A stretch of DNA of 64,000 bases, taken from assembly GCA_050250665.1 (NCBI GenBank), contig JBFWOF010000023.1:30557-94556 (forward strand), written 5' to 3'. The position numbers and the translations under genes are program-made. Under the pieces are notes generated by a model. It had not been told where the DNA came from and did no database searches. It worked only from the letters and a program-made list of their open reading frames with translations. Each line of letters begins with the position of its first letter. Position 1 is the first letter of the stretch. The DNA comes from JADKFD01 sp050250665. GTDB taxonomy: Bacteria; Pseudomonadota; Gammaproteobacteria; Xanthomonadales; SZUA-5. Shown here in pieces: positions 34,223-42,805 of the stretch.

Positions 34223-36277
34223 ATGAAGATCTGCGCAAGAGCCTGCGTGCTGCTGCTGAGCCTGTGCGGGTCGCTGGCCGTGGCCCAGACCACGGACACC
34301 GAAACGCGGACCGAGCGCTATTCGGTGCTGATCTCCGGCGCCAATGTCGGCCACCTCGATGCCACCCTCAAGGGCAGCGAGGTGAGCATCGATTTTGACT
34401 ACAAGAACAATGGTCGCGGCCCGACGCTGAAGGAGAAGATCGCCCTGAGCGAGGCCGGACTGCCACTGTCCTGGCAGATCGATGGCAACACCACTTTCGG
34501 CAGCAAGGTCAGCGAGAGCTTCAAGGTTGGTGCTGGCGAAGCGCAATGGAAGGACGCCGCCGGCGCCGGCACTGCAGCCGCCAATGGCAGGCAGCTGTAT
34601 GCCGCACAGTCGGCCAGTCCCTGGGCGCTGGGGCTGTATGCGCGCGCGCTGCTGGCCGACGGGCAGACATCGATGCCGGCTTACCCGGCCGGCGCGATCA
34701 CGCTCGAAGAGGGCGAGTCGGTGTTGCTTGGCGAGCAAGGTTCGCTACTGAAGGCGCGCAGTTATGCCGTCGGCGGACTCGACCTCAATCCCCGCTATCT
34801 GCTGCTTGATGAGCAGAAACAGCTGGTGGCCTTCATCACCCCACGCCTGGTGCTGGTGCGCGCCGGCTACGAGGGCGAGGAAAACCGCCTGCGCGGACTG
34901 GCGGCGCAGCTGTCGACCGAGCGCATGGAGCGGCTGCAGCGAGAAACCGCCAAGGTCTACTCAGCGCCGGTGCGCATCCGCAACGTGCGGGTCTTCGATC
35001 CGCACACGCTGGCGCTGAGCGCGCCGAGTTCGGTGGTCTTCCGCGGCAACCGGATCAGCAGCGTGCAGCCGATCGACAGCCCGGACACGCCGGGCGAGGT
35101 TCTGATCGACGGGGAAGGCGGCACGCTGATCGCCGGCATGTTCGAGATGCACGGCCACCTGTCGCAGGAACAGGGCCCGCTGAATCTGGCCGCCGGCATT
35201 ACCAGCGTACGTGACATGGGCAATGCCAACGACGTGCTCGACGGGCTGATCGAGCGCGTGGAGAAAGGCGAAATCGCCGGCACGCGGGTATTTCGCAGCG
35301 GTTTCATCGAGGGCAAGAGCCCTTTCAGCTCCAACAACGGCATTCTGGTCGACAGCGAAGCGAAGGCCATCGATGCCGTGCGCTGGTACGCCGCTCGCGG
35401 CTACTGGCAGGTCAAGCTCTACAACAGCATGACCCCGGCCTGGGCGCCGGCCATCGTCGCCGAGGCGCATCGTCTGGGGCTGCGCGTGGCCGGTCACGTG
35501 CCGGCCTTCGGCAGCGCCGACGGCATGCTCGATGCCGGCTACGACGAACTCACGCACATCAATCAGATCATGCTCGGCTGGGTGTTGAAACCCGACGAGG
35601 ACACCCGCAGCCTGCTGCGCTTCACGGCGATGAAGCGCTTCGTGAATCTCGATCTGGAAAGCGACGCGGTGCAGGCCACACTCGAACGCATCAGCAGCCG
35701 CGGCGTGGCGGTCGAGCCGACCATCGCCATCCACGAGGCCGGCATGCTCGGTCGCGACGGCCAGGTTCCGGTAGGCCAGCAGAGCTATCTGGAACACATG
35801 CCGATCGGTTATCAGCGTGATGCCAGGCAGGCCTGGTTCGCCGTCGATGGCGCTCAGGACGACAAGGACTATCGCGCCGCTTTCGGAAAGGTCATGGACA
35901 CGCTGCGGCTGATGCACCAGCGCGGCGTGCTGCTGATTCCGGGCACCGATCTCGGCGGCTCCTTCGCCTACCACCGCGAACTCGAACTGTTCCAGCAACT
36001 GGGCCTGAGCCCGGCGCAGGTGCTCAAGCGCGCCACCTGGGACATGGCCGAGTATCTCGGCAGCGAGCAGTCACTCGGATCCATCGAAGCCCGCAAGCTG
36101 GCCGATTTCTTCATCGTGGCCGGCGATCCCACGAAGGATCTGGGCCTGCTCAAACAGGTGCGCCTGGTGGTCAAGGATGGCGTGATCTATGCGCCTTCGG
36201 AGGTTCATGCTCGCTATGGCATCCGCGCCTTTGCCGAGCCGTTGCTGTTGCCGGATGAAGCATCGGCTGCCGAATAG
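34223..36277 (+). CDS. Exported amidohydrolase with N-terminal beta domain
   Basis: 684 residues, unusually long for the family. Signal peptide 1-21 ('ARACVLLLSLCGSLAVAQ'). Residues 22-245 form an extra beta-rich domain ('YSVLISGANVGHLDATLKGS') without obvious catalytic motifs. The amidohydrolase barrel follows: 'MFEMHGHLSQ' (metal His310 and His312), 'GITSVRDMGN', 'YWQVKLYNSM' with the bridging Lys, 'GLRVAGHVPAF' and 'ELTHINQI' for the other His, 'IPGTDLGG' for the Asp, then 'SLGSIEARKLADFFIVAGDP'. The metal set is complete. Periplasmic or secreted peptidase or amidase-like activity is expected. The gene is divergent from the flavin monooxygenase gene. Confidence 0.9.
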   Translation: MKICARACVLLLSLCGSLAVAQTTDTETRTERYSVLISGANVGHLDATLKGSEVSIDFDYKNNGRGPTLKEKIALSEAGLPLSWQIDGNTTFGSKVSESFKVGAGEAQWKDAAGAGTAAANGRQLYAAQSASPWALGLYARALLADGQTSMPAYPAGAITLEEGESVLLGEQGSLLKARSYAVGGLDLNPRYLLLDEQKQLVAFITPRLVLVRAGYEGEENRLRGLAAQLSTERMERLQRETAKVYSAPVRIRNVRVFDPHTLALSAPSSVVFRGNRISSVQPIDSPDTPGEVLIDGEGGTLIAGMFEMHGHLSQEQGPLNLAAGITSVRDMGNANDVLDGLIERVEKGEIAGTRVFRSGFIEGKSPFSSNNGILVDSEAKAIDAVRWYAARGYWQVKLYNSMTPAWAPAIVAEAHRLGLRVAGHVPAFGSADGMLDAGYDELTHINQIMLGWVLKPDEDTRSLLRFTAMKRFVNLDLESDAVQATLERISSRGVAVEPTIAIHEAGMLGRDGQVPVGQQSYLEHMPIGYQRDARQAWFAVDGAQDDKDYRAAFGKVMDTLRLMHQRGVLLIPGTDLGGSFAYHRELELFQQLGLSPAQVLKRATWDMAEYLGSEQSLGSIEARKLADFFIVAGDPTKDLGLLKQVRLVVKDGVIYAPSEVHARYGIRAFAEPLLLPDEASAAE

Positions 36278-36311
36278 GACGATGACGCCCTCGATTCGAT
36301 CGGGTAGCCGC

Positions 36312-36402
36312 TGCAAAGCGGCGCCGCAGCGCGGCGCCCTCCAAGGCGGCAACCCGTCATGCGGCTTTGAGGAGGGACGCGCGCCTGCGCGGCCGCTCTT
36401 GA
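36312..36402. repeat. RAYT-linked REP copy, single
   Basis: GCGGCGCCGCAGCGCGGCGC, then CCTCCAAGGCGGC, then GAGGAGGGACGCGCGCCTGC and GCGGCCGCTCTT: a full unit of the family flanking the transposase at 6.1 kb, with a diverged middle part. It lies between convergent genes (amidohydrolase and kinase). Confidence 0.8.
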
Positions 36403-36472
36403 TCTACTGCCGCTGCAACGCGGCAGCCTCAGCCTGCGCTCGCTTCGTCGTGGATCATGACCGGGTGCAGCT

Positions 36473-39064
36473 TCACTCCCGCAAGGGCTTGCCGCCCCGA
36501 TCCCGCAGCACGCTGGCTTCCGCTCGATCGGCCGCTGCCTCAGCGTCGCGCCCCAGTGCGCTCAGGGCCGCAGCCCGCGCCTCCAGCGCCTGCGCGCGCT
36601 GATCGGTGCTGGTGGGGAAACGTTCGCTCAGGCTGGCCAGCGCGGCCTGCGCCTCAGCCAAGGCCTGATCTGGCGCGCTGGCTGCGAGCAATTCGGCGCG
36701 ATTGGCGCGAATCGTGGCACAGATCAAGCTACCAGCAGACTCGGCATCGGCGCACAGGGCGTAGCCGGACTCCAGGCTGGCTCGCGCCTGCGCCAACTCA
36801 CCGCGGCGCTGCTGGCTCAGTGCCAGCCGGCGCCACACACCAATCAGACTCATGCTGCGAAAACCCAGACGCTCGAACATGGCGATGCCCTGGCGCAGAC
36901 GTGCCTCACCCTCGGCCGGGTTGCCGCGCTGGACCAGATGCCAGCCGCTGTCGGCCAGCGCCGAGGCCTTCCAGGGATGGTCGTCGGCAAAGGCGGCTTG
37001 CACCAGTTCCAGTCGACGCTGGCCGATGCTCAGCACCTCATCGCTGATCTTCTCGCCGTCGCCTTCGAGAATCTGCCCGAGGATGCCGTAGGCCGGGATC
37101 AAGGGCGCTGCTTCCTCACCCTGGGCGGCGATGGTGCCGGCGATGGCCAGACGGATGTAGCGCTCCGCCTCCTGCGGCCGATCCAGATCGACCAGCACAC
37201 TGGCCATGTTGTGCATGGCTGCCAGACGTCCGGGATGACTGCCGTCGGGGCCACCAAACAGGTCCAGCGCCCGCTGCATGCGTTGCAGACCGGCCTTCAG
37301 ATCGCCACTGTTGCGCTCCACCGAACCGATGGCCATCAGCAGTTGCGCCAGCGCGACCGGATCGGGCGCAGGTTGGGCCTCGGTGATCGCCAGGGCGCGC
37401 AGCAGATAGGGCTGACCATCGGCAGCACGGCCGCGATAGGCCGCCAGCACGCCGAGATTAGTCAGGGTTTCGGCCACGGCAGGATCATGCTCGCCGTGAG
37501 CCTGCTCGGCCTTGGCCAGCGCCCGCTCGAACAGGCTCTGAGCCCGCTCCAGATCACCCCTGGCGGTGACGATTTCGCCAAAATCATCGAGCAGATCGGA
37601 TTGCAGGCCCGGGTCATCGCTGAGCTCACTGTCGATGCGCTTCAAGGTGTCGTCGAAGGCCTGGGCCATGGTCAGCGGACCGCGCGCATCCCGGCGCAAC
37701 TGGTCTTCCTGCATGAACACCGAAATCAGGAATTCCTTGACGCGCTTGCTGCGGGCGCTCATTTCGCGCGCCGTGCGTGCCTCCAGCTCAGCTCTGGCTG
37801 CGGCCTCGTTCGCGCGCGCAGCCTCGATATCCGCGCGCTGCGCCTGCATCTGGGCGATGCGCGCCTGCCACACCGAAGTGCCAAAGCCGACCACCAGCGC
37901 CAGCACCGTCAGCACGCTGGCGAGCACCCCACCACGATGCCTGGACACGAATTTGCTGACGCGGTAGCTGAGCGTGTCCGGTCGCGCCGAAATGGGACGG
38001 CCGTCGAGATAACGTTTCAGGTCCTCGGCCAGAGCCGCTGCCGAGGGGTAGCGACGATCGGCTTCCGGCGCCAGCGCCTTGATCACGATGGTGTCGAGAT
38101 CGGCATCGATCAGTCGCAGGTCCAGCGTGCTGTCGCCCGCGCGCCTGGCGACCTGACTGGGACGCTGCAGCTCCCTGTCGATCTCGGCTTCGATGGCCGC
38201 CAGGGAAGCGCGTCCGCGTTGCTGCGGCAGGCTGCCGGTCAGCAACTCGTAGGCCAGCAGGCCAAGTGCGTAGACATCGGTGGCCACGGTGATCGGCTCG
38301 CCGCGCAGCTGTTCCGGTGCTGCGTAGGCCGGCGACATCACCCGCAATCCGGTGCTGGTGTGCGCCTGCCCCTCGCCGTCGTCGAGCAACTTGGCGATGC
38401 CGAAATCGAGCAGACGCGGACTGCCGTCGGCCGTCACCAGCACATTCGAGGGCTTCAGATCGCGGTGCACGATCAGGCGCCGATGGGCGTAATCGACCGC
38501 CTCGCAGACTGCGATCAGGAGCTGCAGGCGTGGCGTCAGCGCCAGCCCTGCCGCTTCTGCGTAGTGGGTGATCGGCTGACCTTCGACCCGTTCCATGGCG
38601 ATCCAGGGCAGACCGTCGGCCCCCATGCCGCCGTCGATCAGGCGGGCGATCGCCGGGTGTTCCAGGCGCGCCAGGATGCGTCGCTCCTGCAGGAAGCGGG
38701 CCAGCACGTCTTCACTGTCGAGCCCGCGCCGCAGCAGTTTGATCGCGACCGACTGGGCATAGTCGCCGTCGATGCGCTCGGCGCGATAAACCTCGCCCAT
38801 GCCGCCCCGCCCCAAGCGCGCGCGCAGTCGAAACGGGCCGATCTGTTCACCGCTGCGATCCGTCGCCGGCACTGGCGCCGGCAATGCCGCGGTCAGCTCG
38901 CGATCGAGCAAGCCGTCCTCGGCCGCGTCTGCGGCCAGCATCCGCTGCACGATCAGCGCCAGCTCGGGCTCGTCGCGATGCAGATCGAGGAGCTGTTGCG
39001 CGCGCTGCTCCGGGCCGCAGGCCAGCAACTCATCGAACAGGGCCAGCGCCCGCACCGCAGTCAC
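36473..39064 (-). CDS. Serine/threonine protein kinase with TPR-rich C-terminus, partner of the ECF sigma factor
   Basis: 863 residues. The kinase domain has 'RLGRGGMGEVYRAERI' (84-99), 'VAIK' Lys109, 'VHRDLKPSNVLV' with Asp202, DFG Asp220, 'PAYAAPEQL' and 'DVYALGLLAYELL', so it should be active. One membrane helix is at about 380-398 ('VLASVLTVLALVVGFGTSVW'). A coiled segment follows ('MQAQRADIEAARANEAAARA') and then TPR-like repeats to the end ('ALAKAEQAHGEHDPAVAETL', 'NLGVLAAYRG'). Its start overlaps the stop of the ECF sigma gene (ATGA). By analogy with the EcfP/PknT pair of Vibrio (ECF43), this kinase probably phosphorylates and activates the sigma factor. Confidence 0.94.
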   Translation of the reverse strand: MTAVRALALFDELLACGPEQRAQQLLDLHRDEPELALIVQRMLAADAAEDGLLDRELTAALPAPVPATDRSGEQIGPFRLRARLGRGGMGEVYRAERIDGDYAQSVAIKLLRRGLDSEDVLARFLQERRILARLEHPAIARLIDGGMGADGLPWIAMERVEGQPITHYAEAAGLALTPRLQLLIAVCEAVDYAHRRLIVHRDLKPSNVLVTADGSPRLLDFGIAKLLDDGEGQAHTSTGLRVMSPAYAAPEQLRGEPITVATDVYALGLLAYELLTGSLPQQRGRASLAAIEAEIDRELQRPSQVARRAGDSTLDLRLIDADLDTIVIKALAPEADRRYPSAAALAEDLKRYLDGRPISARPDTLSYRVSKFVSRHRGGVLASVLTVLALVVGFGTSVWQARIAQMQAQRADIEAARANEAAARAELEARTAREMSARSKRVKEFLISVFMQEDQLRRDARGPLTMAQAFDDTLKRIDSELSDDPGLQSDLLDDFGEIVTARGDLERAQSLFERALAKAEQAHGEHDPAVAETLTNLGVLAAYRGRAADGQPYLLRALAITEAQPAPDPVALAQLLMAIGSVERNSGDLKAGLQRMQRALDLFGGPDGSHPGRLAAMHNMASVLVDLDRPQEAERYIRLAIAGTIAAQGEEAAPLIPAYGILGQILEGDGEKISDEVLSIGQRRLELVQAAFADDHPWKASALADSGWHLVQRGNPAEGEARLRQGIAMFERLGFRSMSLIGVWRRLALSQQRRGELAQARASLESGYALCADAESAGSLICATIRANRAELLAASAPDQALAEAQAALASLSERFPTSTDQRAQALEARAAALSALGRDAEAAADRAEASVLRDRGGKPLRE

Positions 39065-39612
39065 GGCAATTCGGCCGAAATGGAAGCGTGCAGAAAGGCC
39101 CGCGCCTTGCGCCAGTCGCGCTTCAGTGTGGTGGGCGACAATCCGACCGCGGCCCCCGCCTCGTCCAGATTCATGCCCCCGAAAAAGCGCAGCTCCACCA
39201 GTTTCGCCAGCCGCGGCTCGGCTTGCGCCAATTGCGTCAGCGCGGCGTCCAGCGCCAGCAGGTCGGCACCGTCTTCGCTGGCGGCAAGCTGATCTGCCGC
39301 ACCGAGGGTGGTGATGACCGCGCCCTCACCGCGCTTGATGGCCTGCTGTGCGCGCACGTGATTGAGCACGATCTGGCGCATGGCCAGGGCGGCCACGGCA
39401 TAGAAATGTTGCCGGTCCTCGACCGCCAGAGCGTCCGGGCGGGCCAGGCGGAAATAGGCTTCGTGCACCAGAGAGGTGGCGCCGAGCAGAGATTGACCCC
39501 GCAGTTGACCGGCGGCGATGCGCCGCAGGTCCGCATATACGCGTGCGTACAAACGATCGGATTCGGCCTGACCGCCGCCCCGTGCGGCGCGAATCAACTC
39601 GGTCAGCTCCAT
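39061..39612 (-). CDS. ECF sigma factor of the Ser/Thr-kinase-linked (TIGR02999/ECF43-like) type
   Basis: 183 residues from ATG 39612; an upstream in-frame ATG at 39723 adds a proline/arginine-rich segment with no similarity. Region 2 is 'ESDRLYARVYADLRRIAAGQ' through 'LVHEAYFRLARP' and 'RQHFYAVAALAMRQIVLNHV'; region 4 is 'RLAKLVELRFFGGMNLDEAG' and 'VGLSPTTLKRDWRKARAFLH' (helix-turn-helix). The missing anti-sigma gene and the 4-bp overlap with a kinase gene fit the ECF43 class, in which kinase-driven phosphorylation replaces anti-sigma control. Target promoters cannot be named. A candidate regulon is the run of exported proteins just beyond (40-52 kb); that is a guess. Confidence 0.92.
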   Translation of the reverse strand: MELTELIRAARGGGQAESDRLYARVYADLRRIAAGQLRGQSLLGATSLVHEAYFRLARPDALAVEDRQHFYAVAALAMRQIVLNHVRAQQAIKRGEGAVITTLGAADQLAASEDGADLLALDAALTQLAQAEPRLAKLVELRFFGGMNLDEAGAAVGLSPTTLKRDWRKARAFLHASISAELP

Positions 39613-39750
39613 GCTGCGCAAGCGCCTGTGCGGTGATGCGGCACATTGCCATAGGCTGTTACGGCGGGCAATCGGGCGTGTTGGCATTGGCGTTGATCGT
39701 GGCGTTGAGGCTTGCAGTGACATCGCTGACTCCTCTGGTATTCCGTTCCC

Positions 39751-40115
39751 TGTAGGAGCGACCTCGTGTCGCGACCGAGAGCCCCATCGCGGCTGAAGCT
39801 CTCACAAGCGGTCGCGCCGCAAGGGCGCTCCTACATCCAGGCCCGTGCGCCCAGGTGACGACAGCCCCCGTTTCCCTGTAGGAGCGACCTTGTGTCGCGA
39901 CCGAGAGCCCCGTCGCGGCTGAAGCTCTCACAAGCGGTCGCGCCGCAAGGGCGCTCCTACATCCAGGCCCGTGCGCCCTGGTGACGACAGCCCCCGTTTC
40001 CCTGTAGGAGCGACCTTGTGTCGCGACCAGAACCAGCATCGCGGCTGAAGCCGCTCCCACGGCAATGCATCGCGGCTGGAGCCGCTCCCACAGTGAAGCA
40101 ACTCCCATCGCTGAT
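39751..40115. repeat. 126-bp tandem repeat plus related REP palindromes
   Basis: In the 611-bp gap between the sigma and beta-helix genes, units start at 39751, 39877 and 40003, exactly 126 bp apart. Each opens TGTAGGAGCGACC followed by TGTGTCGCGACC, has the inverse GGTCGCGCCGCAAGGGCGCT and ends CCAGGCCCGTGCGCC. The third unit diverges after 27 bp into two copies of ATCGCGGCTGGAGCCGCTCC-type palindromes. No gene is seen here. Bases 40116-40223 look like promoter and leader for the next gene. Confidence 0.88.
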
Positions 40116-40223
40116 CCACACGCTTTCGCCCGCGACGGGACCATGCGCATGCCATGGTCCCGTTTTCCGCCTTTCGGTGTTTGCTCAGTCAGGGCCCTGA
40201 CCGGGCGATGACGGATCGCTGCA

Positions 40224-42620
40224 ATGACCTTCTCCATGTCTGCTTCTCTGTATTTCTGCCGCCGGCTTTGGGTCGGATGCCTCGCCCTGGTGCTGATCCC
40301 GGCATCCGGCCAGGCCGCTCAGTTCTGCGTGAACAACAGCAGCGCGCTGGTCCAGGCGCTGACCACGGCAGCGCAGAGTGCCGAAGCCGACGAGATCCGC
40401 CTGGTCCAGGGCAACTATGTCATCACCGGCAATCTGTACTTCGTGCCCAGGGGCAGTCTGGATCTGACCGGCGGCTGGTTGGCGGGCTGCGTGATTCGCG
40501 GTGCCAATCCGGCGTCAACCGTCATCGGTAGCGACAATTTCCAGAACAACGTGATCACGCTGCGGCCCCTTGATGGCGGTCTCAAGGTGGAAATGCTGAC
40601 CTTCCGCGAAATGGGCGGCCTGCTGATTACCGACGCGGTCACCGGCAACAACATCTTCGGCACCATCCGGGTGTCTCGCAACCGCTTCGAGCGCAATGCC
40701 ATCGGCACGGTGATCTACAGCGGCACCAAACACGTGCGCGTGGAGAACAATCTGTTCGTCGACAACCGCTCGCTGTGCTGCGGCGGCGGATTCCTCAACA
40801 CCAGCCTGCAGGTACAGGTGATTGATCCTACCGGCGGGCCGGTCACCGTGGACGTGCTGTTCAATACCGTACTCGGCGGCACCCGAGGTCTGATCGTGCA
40901 GGGTGGCGGCAATATCGGCGCCAATCCGCGGGTGCAGAACAACATCCTGCGCAACGCCCTGGACTTTGATCTGAAGGTCGATGATGTCGCGGTCTACGCC
41001 ACCCACAACATCTTCGGCGTGACCGTATTCGAGGACGCCGGCAGCTTCAGTACCAACAGCAACAATCTGGTTGTCGATCCGCTGCTCTCGGCCAGCTATC
41101 TGCCAACGGCGGCATCAGCGGCGGTGAATTCCGGCACAGCCTCCGTGTCCGGTGGCTTGCCGATCACGGATCTGGATGGCGGTCCACGTCAGTTCGGCAG
41201 CAAGCCCGATCGCGGCGCGCTGGAAACCGCCATCAGCGACACCACCACGCTCACGGTGACCACGACCGCCAACAGCGGCGCTGGCAGCCTGCGCCAGGCC
41301 ATTCTGGACGCCAATGCCTCGTCCAACACCCAGACCATCGAATTCAACATCAGCGGCAACTGTCCGCGCAGCATTGTATTGAGCACGCCACTGCCCGACA
41401 TCACCGATGGCCTGATCATCGACGCGTTTACCCAACCCGGCAGCAGCGCCAACACCCAGGAACTGAGCTACGACGGCACTCACTGCGTGGTGCTGAGTGG
41501 CGGCACAACGCACGGCTTGCGACTGAGTCCGACCCTGGGTGAGAACGTGACCGTCCGTGGCCTGGCGTTCTTCGACTTCACGACGGCGGCCATCGAGGTC
41601 AACGGTCTGGGTTCGGCCACCATCGAAGGCAATGTCTTCGGCACCGGCGCCGGCGTGATCGCCAACGGTTTTGATCTCTACGCCATCCGCGTCATAGGCT
41701 CAGCGGCCACCCGCATTGGCGGCAACACCCCGGCGCAGCGCAATCTGATCACGCGTGCTACTGTCGCTGGCGTGCTGCTGGGCAGCGGCGGCAACCGTGT
41801 GGTCGAAGGCAATTTCTTCGGCTTTACCCGCAACGGCTTCGGTCTGTCGGCCAACGGCGTGGGGGTGCGCGTCACCGGTGGCAGCAACGACGAAATCCGC
41901 GACAACTACATTGGCTACAGCAACAATCAGGGCGTGCTGATCGATGGCAGCTCTGAAGGCGTCAAGGTGCTGGGCAACGCCATCGGCCTCAGCCCCAGCA
42001 TGAATGCCCAGGGCAATTTCCAGGCCGGAAACGGCACCGATGGAGTGCTTCTGGGTGGCGGCAGCAACCATCAGGTGCGGTTCAATCAAATCGCCTACAA
42101 CGAGGACGACGGCATCGTGGTCGCGTCTGCGGTGCAGCGCGGATGGATCTCCGCCAACCGCATACACGACAACGGCAATCTGGGCATCGACCTGTCGCCG
42201 GTGGGCGTCAACCCGAACAATCCCGACACCGGCGCCAGTGGCGCCAACCGCGGACACAACTACCCGCTGATCACGCAGGCTGCGGGCGGCAATCTGTCCG
42301 GCAACGTCAGCGGCACGCTCAGCTCCAGCAATGGCCTGCACACCATCGATCTCTATCTCAGCGCCGAGTGCAACAGCAGCGGCAACGGTGAAGGCCGATA
42401 CGCGATCGGCCAGACCAGCGTGTTCATCGTCAATGGCAGCGCCGGCAGCGACGGCAGCGCCAGCTTCAGCGCCGCCGTCAGCAGCGAGGTCTACGGCCTG
42501 GCCATGATCGGGCTTCCGATCACCGCCACTGCCTACGACGGCGACGGCAACACCAGCGAGTTCTCTCCCTGTGTCAACTACAGCTTCGGCGATGCCATGT
42601 TTGCCGATGGTTTCGAGTAG
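40224..42620 (+). CDS. Exported right-handed beta-helix protein ending in FADGFE
   Basis: 798 residues. Signal peptide 1-33 ('RLWVGCLALVLIPASGQAAQ'). Parallel beta-helix coils run through most of the protein with repeats such as 'NRFERNAIGTVIYSGTKHVR', 'NNLFVDNRSLCCGGGFLNTS' and 'GNVFGTGAGVIANGFDLYAI'. A middle segment 'TLTVTTTANSGAGSLRQAIL' is the start of a well-known repeat domain type (SLRQA) in adhesin-like secreted proteins. The extreme C-terminus is 'DAMFADGFE', a motif shared with other exported proteins here. No catalytic residues are recognised; binding or adhesion is the most likely role. ATG at 40224 lacks a strong ribosome site; 40236 is an alternative. Confidence 0.83.
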   Translation: MTFSMSASLYFCRRLWVGCLALVLIPASGQAAQFCVNNSSALVQALTTAAQSAEADEIRLVQGNYVITGNLYFVPRGSLDLTGGWLAGCVIRGANPASTVIGSDNFQNNVITLRPLDGGLKVEMLTFREMGGLLITDAVTGNNIFGTIRVSRNRFERNAIGTVIYSGTKHVRVENNLFVDNRSLCCGGGFLNTSLQVQVIDPTGGPVTVDVLFNTVLGGTRGLIVQGGGNIGANPRVQNNILRNALDFDLKVDDVAVYATHNIFGVTVFEDAGSFSTNSNNLVVDPLLSASYLPTAASAAVNSGTASVSGGLPITDLDGGPRQFGSKPDRGALETAISDTTTLTVTTTANSGAGSLRQAILDANASSNTQTIEFNISGNCPRSIVLSTPLPDITDGLIIDAFTQPGSSANTQELSYDGTHCVVLSGGTTHGLRLSPTLGENVTVRGLAFFDFTTAAIEVNGLGSATIEGNVFGTGAGVIANGFDLYAIRVIGSAATRIGGNTPAQRNLITRATVAGVLLGSGGNRVVEGNFFGFTRNGFGLSANGVGVRVTGGSNDEIRDNYIGYSNNQGVLIDGSSEGVKVLGNAIGLSPSMNAQGNFQAGNGTDGVLLGGGSNHQVRFNQIAYNEDDGIVVASAVQRGWISANRIHDNGNLGIDLSPVGVNPNNPDTGASGANRGHNYPLITQAAGGNLSGNVSGTLSSSNGLHTIDLYLSAECNSSGNGEGRYAIGQTSVFIVNGSAGSDGSASFSAAVSSEVYGLAMIGLPITATAYDGDGNTSEFSPCVNYSFGDAMFADGFE

Positions 42621-42805
42621 TGCCCGACGTGACAGCCGCCTGGCCACTCGTGCCTGAGCACAACCGGCGCCTGATGCCATGTTCAGGTGAATTCCTGACG
42701 GCCCGTTGGCGTCGATCGGGCTGAGGCAGGAATGCTCCATCGGGTTGACAGTCCTGACCGCCGTCGGCAAGGTCGCGAAAGCCGAAATCGCCAGGGCCAC
42801 AGGCC

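Noticed and set aside
36938..39292. 784-codon open frame on the plus strand over the kinase gene
   Set aside because: Antisense to a gene with all kinase motifs; translation is Arg/Gln/His-rich without family resemblance.
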